This document shows positions 1 to 10,256 of a DNA stretch of 64,000 nt, piece after piece; position 1 is the first letter of the stretch, and each line of letters starts with the position of its first letter. The DNA comes from Euglena gracilis (Eukaryota > Euglenida > Euglenophyceae > Euglenales). Position numbers and translations under genes: made by a program. The notes under the pieces were generated by a model that saw only the letters and a list, made by a program, of their open reading frames with translations, made no database searches and was not told where the DNA came from. Where the stretch lies: positions 18,022,221-18,086,220 of the forward strand of contig CP154956.1 of assembly GCA_039621445.1 (NCBI GenBank). Reading direction: 5' to 3'.

Positions 1-1158
1 AAGTTGTGTACGTAATGTACAAATATCAGTGGGCATTGGGGCCTTGGCCAGCCCCAGGAGGATTGGGAGGGGATACCAAAATGCCCCGTACTTCTCCAGA
101 TTTTGGTTCCAAAGCCTCTTGTAAGGGGTCAACAGGGTGTGGAATCTCACCCCACAAAACCCAGGAATCAAAAGCGTAGCACTGTATGCATTACGGGCTT
201 GGGCCTTGGAAAATTGGAATAATTGTATTAAAGCGTCAGCCACTTGGTCTGTGGTGGCTTCAGGGGGGTGCACCCCCATCTGCTCCAAAATAACCCACAG
301 AAGTGCAAGACCACTCTGATAAAGTTTTAGACTGGGGTTTCTCCCCAGGAAATCGTCAATGGTTTGCACCTGAATTTGTTTCCCCTCCAAAATTTGCATG
401 AGCAAATCGTGCAAAACGGGGGCCACCTGGGGGGTGGCATTTGTTCCTCCCTGCAATTGGTGAACATACCCCTGTAGTGGGTGATTTTCAGGCAGGGGGT
501 CCCTGGCACTTTCATTTTTATTATTGGGGTCGCCAATTGCGGTGGCTGAATCCCAGTAGGGGGTGATCATCAAAACTTTGGTCTGGTGAAACATTTTCAA
601 CATGGGCTAATTTTTTTTGAATTTTTGACCAGGTAGGGTTTGCATAAAGATCCCCCATGTTGTCCAGTGGACATTGTAATGCGTTTACGGCTGTGGCTTC
701 CCAGTGAGGCAATCCGGCCACAAATTTGGGCAGTTTTTTGTTGCCTGGGGAGGCAAATAAATCTGTTTCCAACTGTATAAATTTTGGAAATGCTGTCTTA
801 GCCAGTGAAAAAGCTGGGGGTCTAGGGAGTAATCCCCCCTGTCCATTTCCCATCTGCTTATGGGGTCTGCTAGGCATTCCTTTGAAGGCACCCAGCTGAC
901 TTGGAGGTTTACCTGTTTTTACATGCACCATTTGAAAAATGGTCTGAGCATTTTTTTGAAGGGGTCCTTTCTGCCCCCACCCCTTTTGTCAGGTAAATAA
1001 ATTCATGGCCAGCTGAGCAGGCAGAAAACATGTATCAAACATGTATAAAACAAAGCTCAGCGGGAGGGAAAGATCGCATATAAAGTGGAATCGGCCCTTG
1101 CTGCTTCCTTGGCTTGAGTGATATAGTAACAAAAGTAAGTAAAGGCATTGATGGCGCG
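1..1158 (-). pseudogene. DIRS-like element fragment, copy a (recombinase N-part and Dam-like domain)
   Basis: On the minus strand a Dam-like methyltransferase segment (TDLFASPGN near 750-775, YANPTW near 630-650) is followed by the N-terminal helical part of a tyrosine recombinase (about 530 down to 1). A missing base near 523 breaks the recombinase frame relative to the copies at 8.2-8.7 and 16.3-16.9 kb, and the catalytic half lies off the window edge. DIRS elements encode RT, RNase H, a methyltransferase-like domain and a tyrosine recombinase; only the last two are represented here. Confidence 0.7.
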
Positions 1159-2096
1159 TGTGGGCGGCCCGGTGCCCTGCAGATAAGAAAATCCAAATTA
1201 CAGGATCAGAGCGGAAATTAGGAGTGGAGCCTCCTAATTCAAGGGGGAAATCACACAATTTCACACAGGCCGCAACCAGCCTGAACACAATGACTCAGAA
1301 GGCCACATGCATTTGGATTGGTGCTGTGTATCAAATACTATGAAAAATACAAGGATTTCAGTGAAAAGTTTCCGTCACAGGGATTATGAAGTTTGCACTC
1401 ATTGAGACCCAATGGTCACAATACACATTGTGTTCATTTGTTGTTGTGGCTTGGAGGCCATTTGTCAGATGGTTGGCTGTGAAGAAAGACACTTGGAAGG
1501 TGATATGGCAGATGGGATTTGAAGCATTGAACTTCAAGTGGACATTCTGGGATTAGATCTGTGAAAAAGTTTCAATCTGGAGACAATCTGTGGGAAGAAT
1601 GTGTGTTACCCATGCTCAAGTGTTGAGGATCTGAAGGAGGATTTACAGCTGGCATCATCAATCTGGTTTGAATTGTGGTTCAGAATTTGGTTTGCAGTGG
1701 CTGCAGCAGCCTAACAAGAGGCCTACCTTTGCGCCAGGTCGAGGTCCACCTGGCTGCCAGCCACCCCAATTCACCACAAGATGTGCAGTTACTGGTCATG
1801 TACGCTGTGCTGTAGTTCTTGTTCTTGAACATTCTGTGTTTGTGTTATTTTTGGCAAGCCGACTTTCCAAGACAGGAATTTGGTGCAGCTCAAGGTCAAA
1901 TTTTCACATTGTTGTTGAAGTTTTCGTCTTGGAGAATTCTGTGTTTGCCACATTGGTGAGCCGTCTTGTCCAAGAAATTGAGAAGACAACTAACAACATT
2001 ATGAGGTATCCCTGGGGATTGGGCCCACCTCAGGACTCCCTTGCCCAGGAGGGTAGGCAACCTGGACAAGGGAGCCCAATGAGGCATCTTTGGGTT
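1159..2096 (+). mobile_element. Small LTR element, left part only (5' LTR 1159-1425)
   Basis: This is identical in layout to the start of the complete element at 17490-18923: the LTR begins TGTGGGCGGC and ends AATACA at 1425, preceded by the target bases cgcg (1155-1158). The internal part runs to 2096, where the tandem-array junction removes the rest and the 3' LTR. The 162-codon frame at 1668-2156 crosses that junction and resembles nothing I know; I do not call it a gene. Confidence 0.8.
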
Positions 2097-2269
2097 TTTG
2101 TACTTTCTTATGAAATTTACCCTTTTTTCGGGAGGTCAGATGATCCAGAAAAGTAGATTTTTTTTCGTAATTTGTTGGCAGAAATTGTGACTTTTACCTA
2201 CATTTTCAGGTCAAAATCCGGGCCTTCGGCCCGAAACTGGGGGGGGGGGGGTATTACCGACCCCCCCCC

Positions 2270-2668
2270 CAGGGTTCGATATAAGGAGGGCGTGCATGGT
2301 TTAGGTGGGGGGGTGTCCCCCCCCACCGCCCCCCCCTCCTGGCCCGCAGGGGGGGGGTCCGGACCCCCCCCCCCCCACCTGCAAGGGGGGTCCGGACCGA
2401 CCCTGGGGGGCAAAAATTGACCCCCCCAAAAAGGGTCAATTTTTTCCTCCGGCGCTTCGCGCCGAAAATTTTTTGCATTTTTGGCACATTTTTGCCCAAA
2501 AAGTGCCCAAAATGGCACTTTTGGTCGTTTTGGGGGGTCAAAAATTCTGGGCCCGGGGGGAAGCAAAAAAGAGGGGGGGGGGGGTGCCCCCCCCCACCCC
2601 CCCCCCCCCCTCCTGGCCCGCAGGGGGGGGTCCGGACCCCCCCCCACCTGTCCTTATATCGAACCCTG
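2270..2668. mobile_element. hAT-like MITE, copy 1
   Basis: This 399-bp segment has perfect 18-bp terminal inverted repeats: CAGGGTTCGATATAAGGA at 2270-2287 and its complement at 2651-2668. The 5'-CAGGG and CCCTG-3' ends and an apparent 8-bp target duplication fit hAT-type non-autonomous elements. The target here is poly-C on both sides, so the duplication itself cannot be proved. There is no coding capacity. The stronger case is copy 2 at 3444. Confidence 0.6.
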
Positions 2669-3435
2669 CCCCCCCCCCCCAGGGGGGTAAGGTGGTAGGG
2701 GGGGTCCTGACCACCCCCCCCCCCCTAGATGGTGGGAGGGGGGTCCGGACCCCCCACCCCCCTCCTCGACAGGTGCCAAAAATAGCAGAAAATTTTCTTC
2801 CGGCGCGCAGCGCCGGAAAATGAGCAAAAACACCCCTTTTGCTGACTTTTGGACACATTGCCCATTTTTTGATGCGTTGGTTTTTTACCCACAAAAAATG
2901 TTCAAAACTTTTCAAAAAATGAGCATTTTTGGATCGATTTTCAAAGAAAAATCAGGGATTTTTGACCAATTTCGACCCGATTTCCGGCCCTTTGCCCGCC
3001 CATGAAATCGAAAAATTTTCGACCCCTCCTCAGTTTCGAGGTAGGAGGGGGGTCCGACCCCCCCCCCCCCGTGTCGGGAGGGGGGATCCGCCCCCCCCCC
3101 CCCTCAAGGCTTCCCATCCAACCCTGGTGGGGGGGACCCCCCCTCCCCCCCGGTCTTAAAAAAAACCCCTGGTCGGACCCCGAGGGGGGTATTATTTGGG
3201 GGGATTTAACCATGGTGCTTTTATTATTGCAGATCTGCAAAACGAAGAAACCTCACACAAGGGAAATGACCATATCGCCTTCTGTTTGCGCTGACCTTTT
3301 ACCATAAGCACTTCCGCGTTGCACACCTGGGGGCTGACGTGCTTCCCAAATGCTGCGAACAGGCCGTTGCCTCATGGATTTGCCATCCCTCGGGGGGGGG
3401 CAAATTTGGTCAATGGCAATTCCAGTGGATCCAGA

Positions 3436-3886
3436 GTCTGGGGCAGGGTTTGATATAAGGAGGGCGTACATGGTTTAGGTGGGGGGGGGGGTCACCCCCC
3501 ACCCCCCCCCCCCTCGGCCCCCGGGGGGGGGCCCGGACCCCCCCCCCCCCCACCTGCCAGGGGGGTCCGGACCGACCCTCGGGGGGTTCCCGGGACCCCC
3601 CCCCAAAAAGGGTCAATTTTTTCCTCCGGCGCTTCGCGCCGAAATTTTTTTGCATTTTTGGCACATTTTTGCCCCAAAAGTGCCCAAAATGGCACTTTTG
3701 GTCATTTTGGGGGGTCAAAAATTTTCGGCCCGGCGCTTTGCGCCGGGCCGAAATTCGGTCACCCTGACCGCGCACCTGTTTAGGTGGGGGGGGTGTCCCC
3801 CCCCACCCCCCCCCCTCCTGGCCCGCAGGGGGGGGGTCCGGACCACCCCCCCCCCACCTGTCCTTATATCGAACCCTGGTCTGGGG
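3436..3886. mobile_element. hAT-like MITE, copy 2, with 8-bp target duplication
   Basis: Element 3444-3878 (435 bp) begins CAGGGTTTGATATAAGGA and ends with the matching inverted repeat (one mismatch) finishing CCCTG. It is flanked directly by the 8-bp duplication gtctgggg (3436-3443 and 3879-3886). This combination is the hAT signature. The interior is G/C-homopolymer DNA with a long hairpin at 3726-3750 and no ORF of interest. Confidence 0.72.
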
Positions 3887-4149
3887 GCTGCCCACCCAGC
3901 CGGTTGAAGGACGCCCCCAAGGGAGGGGGGTGCCTGGCTGCGCAGGCAGTCCAAGTCCCCCAGATCAAACCAACCGTGGGGGGGGGGGGCAGGGCAGAAC
4001 GGGAATCGGCCAAACAGCCAGGGTGGGGGGAGGGTGGGTGGGGGGGGTCGACTACCCATTTCCGTGTGTCACCAATTTTCGACCCCAATTTTTTTCCCAA
4101 GCGCCGAAAAGGTCATTATTCAGTACATTTCGGCCCACGACCATCAGCA

Positions 4150-4560
4150 GGGGGGGGGGGAAATGCGTTTCGCATTTTTTCGCATTTTTGCGCATTTTTT
4201 GCGCATTTTTTCAAATTTTCCAAAAATGAGCATTTTTTCGTTTTTTTCAGCACATTTTTTTGCTTTTTGGCACATTTTTTCGTGATTTTCCAAAATTTTC
4301 GCATTTTTTGACCATTTTTGCAATTTTTTGCAAAAATTTGAAATTTTTGACTTTTTTTGAAACGTACATTTTCATCATTATTCTACATAATTTCTTCAAA
4401 TTTGGTGCCATTTTTCCATGTTTTTGGGTAATTTTTGCATTTTCGTGATTTTTGCGCATTTTTTCTCGGATTTTGCACATTTTTGCGCATTTTTTCCAAA
4501 AATGCGCGTTTTTTGCGCATTTTTTTTGCGCATTTTTGCGCATTTTTTCCGAGGCCGGGC
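4150..4560. repeat. T-rich array of degenerate gcgcattttt motifs
   Basis: Dozens of imperfect copies of (g/t)cgcattttt, ttttgcgcatttttt and caaaattttc lie side by side, giving artificial frames rich in Phe and His on one strand and Lys and Asn on the other. The unit-2 copy (12310-12720) has an extra gcgcatttttgcgcattttt segment, as expected for slippage. No gene. Confidence 0.75.
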
Positions 4561-5360
4561 GAGCGCATTTCCCCCCCCCCTGCCATCAGGCTGCGATCCC
4601 CCCCAGGGGGGGCATACCTGCGTGGGTACTCCCGGGGGGGGGGTTCCAGCTGGTGGCTTTCCGGCCACAGCTGAAGGAAACCCCGTTAAACCCCCCATGA
4701 GGGTGTGTCAGCAAATGCATGCTGCGCAGCTGCTCATGCAGTAATTCTTAATTATTTATACCCGCTGACCCTCCCACTGCTATTGTGTGTGACCCTGTGG
4801 CCTTTGGAACGCCCCAAGGGACACGCATTCCCAGCCCGATCTGTTTGTTCTATGCCTCTCCCTTTGTCCTCTCCGCCCCCGGAACTTCACGGCAGCTGGG
4901 CAAAGTGTTTTCTGCTTTGCTTCAAAAAGTTGTTGCCGATCACTTCCTCAAACCCTTACACTGAACCCAAGCCAGGGGGAGGAATTGACATCCGCCATAT
5001 TCCCGCCATTTTCCACAGTTTCCCACAGATTTTTTCCCTTTCAGCAATTTTTCCGCACGAACCTGAGTTCCGGCCATTCCTTGAACTTTTCGCAATTCGC
5101 CAAAATTTCCGAAATTTCAAAGTTTGAAATTGGCGATTTCTCTCCCTTTTTTGTTTTCCCCAGTTTCTGCTGGGGGACTTCTTATTAAAATTGTGTGTTT
5201 TTTTGTTCGAACTTCTTTTGATGGGAAAAAATTGAATGACGGCTTACACCTGCATTTCAAAATGACGAGATTTTCTGAAAATTTTTTGACGGCACCTCCA
5301 GCAGGTGCCGTCGAAAATGCGCCACTAACTCCCGAAACTGAACTCTCGCACTCCCTCGAG
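4561..5360. other. No gene recognised; leader-like spacer
   Basis: After a last G/C block (4570-4645) the sequence is ordinary and non-repetitive. A 14-bp inverted pair around 5287-5312 (gacggcacctccag and ctgcaggtgccgtc-like arms: acggcacc...ggtgccgt) forms a possible stem-loop. Frames at 4705-5127 and 5124-5363 show no domain. Confidence 0.4.
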
Positions 5361-5379
5361 TAAAAAATTGACCAGGGAG

Positions 5380-5605
5380 GCAGGGGCCAGACGACACCTC
5401 GGGCTCCGCACTGTGCCCTCACTATGTCTTTGTGCTTCGCCCTCGGTGTCCCTTCCTCCCTTTTCGGCTTGCCTCGAGGGAGTGCGAGCCATGCATTGCT
5501 CGCCGGCGGCGTTGCTCGGACTGTTTTTGGTGCGTTGGGTTAGGAGGCCCCGCTTAGTGCCATTGTCGCCGGAGTTGGCTGATTCCGAATTGCGCTTCGA
5601 CACCA
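5380..5605 (+). repeat. DIRS-type terminal module (ITR core plus A' segment)
   Basis: The ITR core (ctttgtgcttcgccctcgg to gcctcgagggagt, about 5430-5485) is followed by the A' segment (ttgctcgccggcgg to gccggagttggctg, 5494-5580). The same core occurs inverted after each recombinase fragment in the window (7256, 7545, 33415, 38993), which fits inverted termini of DIRS-like elements. Here the module leads into a gag-like ORF at 5745. Confidence 0.55.
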
Positions 5606-5744
5606 AGAAGAAAGGAACGTCAAATTTCTCATCAAGTTTAGAAAAGAAGAGGACAATCAATCAATTCAAATTGTCCAGAAAGTCGCGCGCGCGCAGAACT
5701 TGAAATCAAAAGTTGTTGAATTTTTTGAAGGAGTTCCATGAAAG

Positions 5745-6065
5745 ATGCAACTTCAAAGTCTCAGAGCGCTGGAGACCTTCAAGAGGGAGCAGCAGCAGCT
5801 GGACAACCTGACGACGCGGGTCGACTGTGGCGAACCGTGGCTGCCCCTTCCCAAAAAGAAATTTTCCCAAAATAAATTTCCACAACCCAACCCCCCCAAA
5901 GTGATGGCCACGGACCCTGTCAGACAGTGGACAGAAGACCCCGCAAGGGGCAGAAGCAACAACCAGCAGGACACTACGGCCATTGAAACCAGGGCTATGG
6001 GGGCCAACATTCCACGACACAATTTACATCAAAGCGGGGCTATGGCTAAACCGCACAGGCCATGA
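5745..6065 (+). pseudogene. Gag-like ORF fragment (plus strand)
   Basis: A 106-codon frame beginning MQLQSLRALETFKREQQQ contains QQQLDNLTTRVDCGEPWLP. A related string, QQLENLEMRSTRGKPWPF, is encoded on the opposite strand at 6.85-6.94 kb, so the two are diverged copies of one protein, likely the ORF1/Gag of the DIRS-like family. The identification rests on position after the terminal module. The unit-2 copy is at 13909-14232, with one more Gln codon (cag repeat). Confidence 0.4.
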
Positions 6066-6283
6066 AGGCAACGAAGGCCATTACGGCACAAACGGCCATG
6101 AAGGCATTTGCAATTACAAAAGTCGCTGGAACAAAGAGCTCTCTGTGGGAATTGGAGAGCAATAATTTCTGTTTCACTTTTTTTTCATCTACTTCTATCT
6201 TTACTATAAACTCCCTCTCCCGCTCAGTTCTAGAACCCCTGAGCATAATAATACACTTACGCGGAGCCTGTACACGCCAAGGC

Positions 6284-6312
6284 ACCAAACCAAACCAAAC
6301 CAAACCAAACCC
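6284..6312 (+). repeat. (CCAAA)n microsatellite
   Basis: About five and a half perfect CCAAA repeats. The unit-2 copy at 14451-14479 has the same length. Confidence 0.9.
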
Positions 6313-6370
6313 TGCGGGCCTCCAAGGACTCCATGTATAAATCTTTTTCCTTAATCCATCTGTTGGTCTT

Positions 6371-6946
6371 CTAGGCCTTGAGTTCTTCTTGGCCTCCAAC
6401 CCCACTGGAAATCTGGGGGGGGCTGCTGTGGCCCCCCCTTTTCCTCCTGAGAGGGGCTGTTGTGTGAGATGAATTGGGGGGGGGTTGACAAACCTTTTCT
6501 GCCCCTTCCTGAGGAGATTTGCTTGCAAAGCTGGCCCCCATGGCCCTTGTAGTGGTGACCTCCTTGGCCTTGTTTCCATCTCCCCAGCCTTTGGCCAATT
6601 TATGTACAGGCGACTGGGCACCTTTGGGGGAAATGCCCCTGATGTGTGGGCTTTGTATGCCCAATTGTGCAGCATTTTGGCCCTCCATGGCCCATTCTTT
6701 GCCCACCAAGGGCTGGGGCTGACTTCTGTTTTCTGGGCCTTCTGGCCACAGTTGTCCAAGGACCGTGGCCGTCACTGGGGAGGTTTTTGGGCAGGGGGAT
6801 TTCTGGGGTGGGGGTCTGGGGGGGAATGAACGGCCACGGTTTTCCACGCGTCGACCGCATCTCCAAGTTCTCCAGCTGCTGCGGCCACTGCTCCAGGACG
6901 TCCGCGGCCATGTAGTTCCAATTCCTTTTCCACTGCATTGCTCATT
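6371..6946 (-). pseudogene. Gag-like ORF fragment (minus strand, proline-rich)
   Basis: Two overlapping minus frames (6938-6600 and 6847-6371) together read as a basic, Pro/Gln-rich protein. It starts near an ATG at about 6938-6946 and shares the QQLENL...RGKPW string with the plus-strand ORF at 5745. The frames overlap, so at least one frameshift separates them. It points toward the plus ORF (convergent layout). Function is inferred as Gag/ORF1 of a DIRS-like element; no zinc knuckle is seen. Confidence 0.4.
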
Positions 6947-7092
6947 GAAGTCAAATTTGAAATTTGATAATGGACTTTTGAGATGATATTCGTCTGTGTC
7001 GTGTCCTTCTTGATATTGAATTGATATTGACGTCTTTTCTTTGTTTTTCTTCGTTAGTGAAATCTTTTCCTTTCTTCTGGGTTTTCGAAGGG

Positions 7093-7605
7093 CGAGTTAA
7101 GAGTCAGCCAACTCCGGCGAAAAGAGGCACTAAGCGGGACCTGCTAGCCCAGCTCACCAAAAACAATCACAACAAACCGCCGGCGAGCAAGGCATGGCCT
7201 CACAACTGCAAAGTGCGGAGCCCCACCCCCCCCCCCCCGTTCGGGAAGCAAAATAGTACTCCCTCGAGGCAAACCGACGAGTGCACCGAGGGCGAAGCAC
7301 AAAGACCTTGTGAGGACATGCCTTGCTCGCTGGCGGTGTTGTTCGGATTGTTTTTGGTGCGTTGGGTTAGGAGGCCCCGCTTAGTGCCGCCTCGCCGGAG
7401 TTGGCTGACGATGCTGCTCCGACTTCACGACGTGACTTCCTGCCCCTGGGGGGGTCCCCCCCCTCTGCCCCCCCCCCCTCCCATCTGACCGAGTGCTTTT
7501 GAAGACAAATTTTCTTTTACGGGTGGGGGGGTCGGGCTCACAAGGTCTTTGTGCTTCGCCCTCGGTGTCCCTTCCTCCCTGGTCGGTTTGCCTCGAGGGA
7601 GTACG
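7093..7605. repeat. Interleaved inverted repeats A-B-A'-B'
   Basis: Segment A (7093-7205, gccaactccggcg to caaggcatggcctcacaa) is complementary to A' (7310-7412). Segment B (7256-7312, actccctcgaggcaaaccga to gaagcacaaagac) is complementary to B' (7545-7605). The arms are interleaved rather than nested. B' abuts the end of the minus-strand recombinase fragment. The unit-2 copy spans about 15260-15776. The same B...B' spacing (about 240 bp) is found around the LTR element at 33.5-38.8 kb once that insertion is subtracted. Confidence 0.75.
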
Positions 7606-9318
7606 AGACACCTCGGGCTCCGCACATTGCCCTGGTGAGGCCTTATTGTGCACTGAAATTAGGAGGGCCAGGGCATTTTCTAAGGCACTTTTGGCACCAA
7701 GTCTTTGATAATGGGCTGTAAAAGCCTCCACCCCCCTCCACTGGCTAAAATCGCGAACTTCTTGGGCAGAAACGCCCAAGTTTTTGAGTAAACCAACCCC
7801 TTCCCCTCTGTTGGAGTGGGCCCCACACATCTGGGGTGTCAACTCATGCTTGGACAAAATTATTTTGTGATAGAAGCAATGGTATCTGCACTTATGGCCC
7901 TGAAGGGGAGTTTTAATGAAATCAAAAGGGGCCCCCAGGTCTGACGAATGAACGTGTGGCAGCCAGATAAGACATCATTAAATGAAAGGGGCTTATTTGT
8001 GGACATGGGGGAATGGACACCACCCTCTCCCACTTGTGAAACTTCCGGCCTTTACGCTTAATTTTTATGTAGGGTGCCATACCCAACACACTTTTGGTTC
8101 GTTTGATCTGTGCCAAGTCTGAGGACCTGCATAAACAGAGGATTCGTGAGCAAAAAATAAGTTGTGTACGTAAATGTACAAATATCAGTGGACATTGGGG
8201 CCTTGGCCAGCCCCAGGAGGATTGGGAGGGGATACCAAAATGCCCCGTACTTCTCCAGATTTTGGTTCCAAAGCCTCTTGTAAGGGGTCAACAGGGTGTG
8301 GAATCTCACCCCACAAAACCCAGGAATCAAAAGCGTAGCACTGTATGCATTACGGGCTTGGGCCTTGGAAAATTGGAATAATTGTATTAAAGCGTCAGCC
8401 ACTTGGTCTGTGGTGGCTTCAGGGGGGTGCACCCCCATCTGCTCCAAAATAACCCACAGAAGTGCAAGACCACTCTGATAAAGTTTTGGACTGGGGTTTC
8501 TCCCCAGGAAATCGTCAATGGTTTGCACCTGAATTTGTTTCCCCTCCAAAATTTGCATGAGCAAATCGTGCAAAACGGGGGCCACCTGGGGGGTGGCATT
8601 TGTTCCTCCCTGCAATTGGTGAACATACCCCTGTAGTGGGTGATTTTCAGGCAGGGGGTCCCTGGCACTTTCATTTTTATTAATTGGGGTCGCCAATTGC
8701 GGTGGCTGAATCCCAGTAGGGGGTGATCATCAAAACTTTGGTCTGGTGAAACATTTTCAACATGGGCTAATTTTTTTTGAATTTTTGACCAGGTAGGGTT
8801 TGCATAAAGATCCCCCATGTTGTCCAGTGGACATTGTAATGCGTTTACGGCTGTGGCTTCCCAGTGAGGCAATCCGGCCACAAATTTGGGCAGTTTTTTG
8901 TTGCCTGGGGAGGCAAATAAATCTGTTTCCAACTGTATAAATTTTGGAAATGCTGTCTTAGCCAGTGAAAAAGCTGGGGGTCTAGGGAGTAATCCCCCCT
9001 GTCCATTTCCCATCTGCTTATGGGGTCTGCTAGGCATTCCTTTGAAGGCACCCAGCTGACTTGGAGGTTTACCTGTTTTTACATGCACCATTTGAAAAAT
9101 GGTCTGAGCATTTTTTTGAAGGGGTCCTTTCTGCCCCCACCCCTTTTGTCAGGTAAATAAATTCATGGCCAGCTGAGCAGGCAGAAAACATGTATCAAAC
9201 ATGTATAAAACAAAGCTCAGCGGGAGGGAAAGATCGCATATAAAGTGGAATCGGCCCTTGCTGCTTCCTTGGCTTGAGTGATATAGTAACAAAAGTAAGT
9301 AAAGGCATTGATGGCGCG
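7606..9318 (-). pseudogene. DIRS-like element fragment, copy b: Dam-like domain and tyrosine recombinase
   Basis: Reading on the minus strand: the Dam-like methyltransferase domain (TDLFASPGN at about 8911-8940, YANPTW at about 8789-8810, VLMITPYW near 8720) is followed by the recombinase. The recombinase has a helical N-terminal part (8696 to about 8150), the first catalytic Arg in CRSSDLAQI (8115-8143), IPPCPQISPFHLMMSYLAAT near 7990, HxxR as AHSNR near 7815, and FTAHYQRL with the nucleophile Tyr near 7705. All four tetrad residues (R, H, R, Y) are present, but the frame shifts at least twice (near 7920-7940 and 7860) and the Dam motif reads NPT instead of NPP. Reverse transcriptase and RNase H are missing. 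The upstream side ends at the LTR element inserted at 9319. Confidence 0.78.
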
Positions 9319-10256
9319 TGTGGGCGGCCCGGTGCCCTGCAGATAAGAAAATCCAAATTACAGGATCAGAGCGGAAATTAGGAGTGGAGCCTCCTAATTC
9401 AAGGGGGAAATCACACAATTTCACACAGGCCGCAACCAGCCTGAACACAATGACTCAGAAGGCCACATGCATTTGGATTGGTGCTGTGTATCAAATACTA
9501 TGAAAAATACAAGGATTTCAGTGAAAAGTTTCCGTCACAGGGATTATGAAGTTTGCACTCATTGAGACCCAATGGTCACAATACACATTGTGTTCATTTG
9601 TTGTTGTGGCTTGGAGGCCATTTGTCAGATGGTTGGCTGTGAAGAAAGACACTTGGAAGGTGATATGGCAGATGGGATTTGAAGCATTGAACTTCAAGTG
9701 GACATTCTGGGATTAGATCTGTGAAAAAGTTTCAATCTGGAGACAATCTGTGGGAAGAATGTGTGTTACCCATGCTCAAGTGTTGAGGATCTGAAGGAGG
9801 ATTTACAGCTGGCATCATCAATCTGGTTTGAATTGTGGTTCAGAATTTGGTTTGCAGTGGCTGCAGCAGCCTAACAAGAGGCCTACCTTTGCGCCAGGTC
9901 GAGGTCCACCTGGCTGCCAGCCACCCCAATTCACCACAAGATGTGCAGTTACTGGTCATGTACGCTGTGCTGTAGTTCTTGTTCTTGAACATTCTGTGTT
10001 TGTGTTATTTTTGGCAAGCCGACTTTCCAAGACAGGAATTTGGTGCAGCTCAAGGTCAAATTTTCACATTGTTGTTGAAGTTTTCGTCTTGGAGAATTCT
10101 GTGTTTGCCACATTGGTGAGCCGTCTTGTCCAAGAAATTGAGAAGACAACTAACAACATTATGAGGTATCCCTGGGGATTGGGCCCACCTCAGGACTCCC
10201 TTGCCCAGGAGGGTAGGCAACCTGGACAAGGGAGCCCAATGAGGCATCTTTGGGTT
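9319..10256 (+). mobile_element. Small LTR element, left part only (unit-2 copy)
   Basis: This is the same truncated element as at 1159-2096: 5' LTR 9319-9585, then internal sequence to the array junction at 10256. Confidence 0.8.

Larger units (their letters stand above)
2097..4140. repeat. G/C-homopolymer DNA with GC hairpins
   Basis: Long runs of G or C (8-14 bases) alternate with AT-rich blocks such as tttttggcacatttttg. Short hairpins recur: gggccttcggccc near 2219, cggcgcttcgcgccg near 2450, ccggcgcgcagcgccgg near 2802, and an 11-bp stem with a ttt loop at 3726-3750. Two MITE-like elements (2270-2668 and 3444-3878) lie inside. The many proline- and glycine-rich frames here are produced by the homopolymers. 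No gene is seen. Confidence 0.8.

Noticed and set aside
1668-2156. 162-codon plus ORF, repeated at 9828 and 17999
   Set aside because: It crosses the array junction, its C-terminus changes in the last unit, and no motif is visible; it reads like LTR-element internal sequence.
2172-4310. Many Pro/Gly-rich ORFs on both strands
   Set aside because: They are produced by runs of C and G; all six frames are open together and show no domain.
4230-4745. Phe/His-rich and Lys/Asn-rich ORFs
   Set aside because: Translation of the gcgcattttt low-complexity array, not proteins.
6284-6312. CCAAA repeats as telomeric sequence
   Set aside because: Only five to six units, internal in each array unit, and not a known telomere motif.
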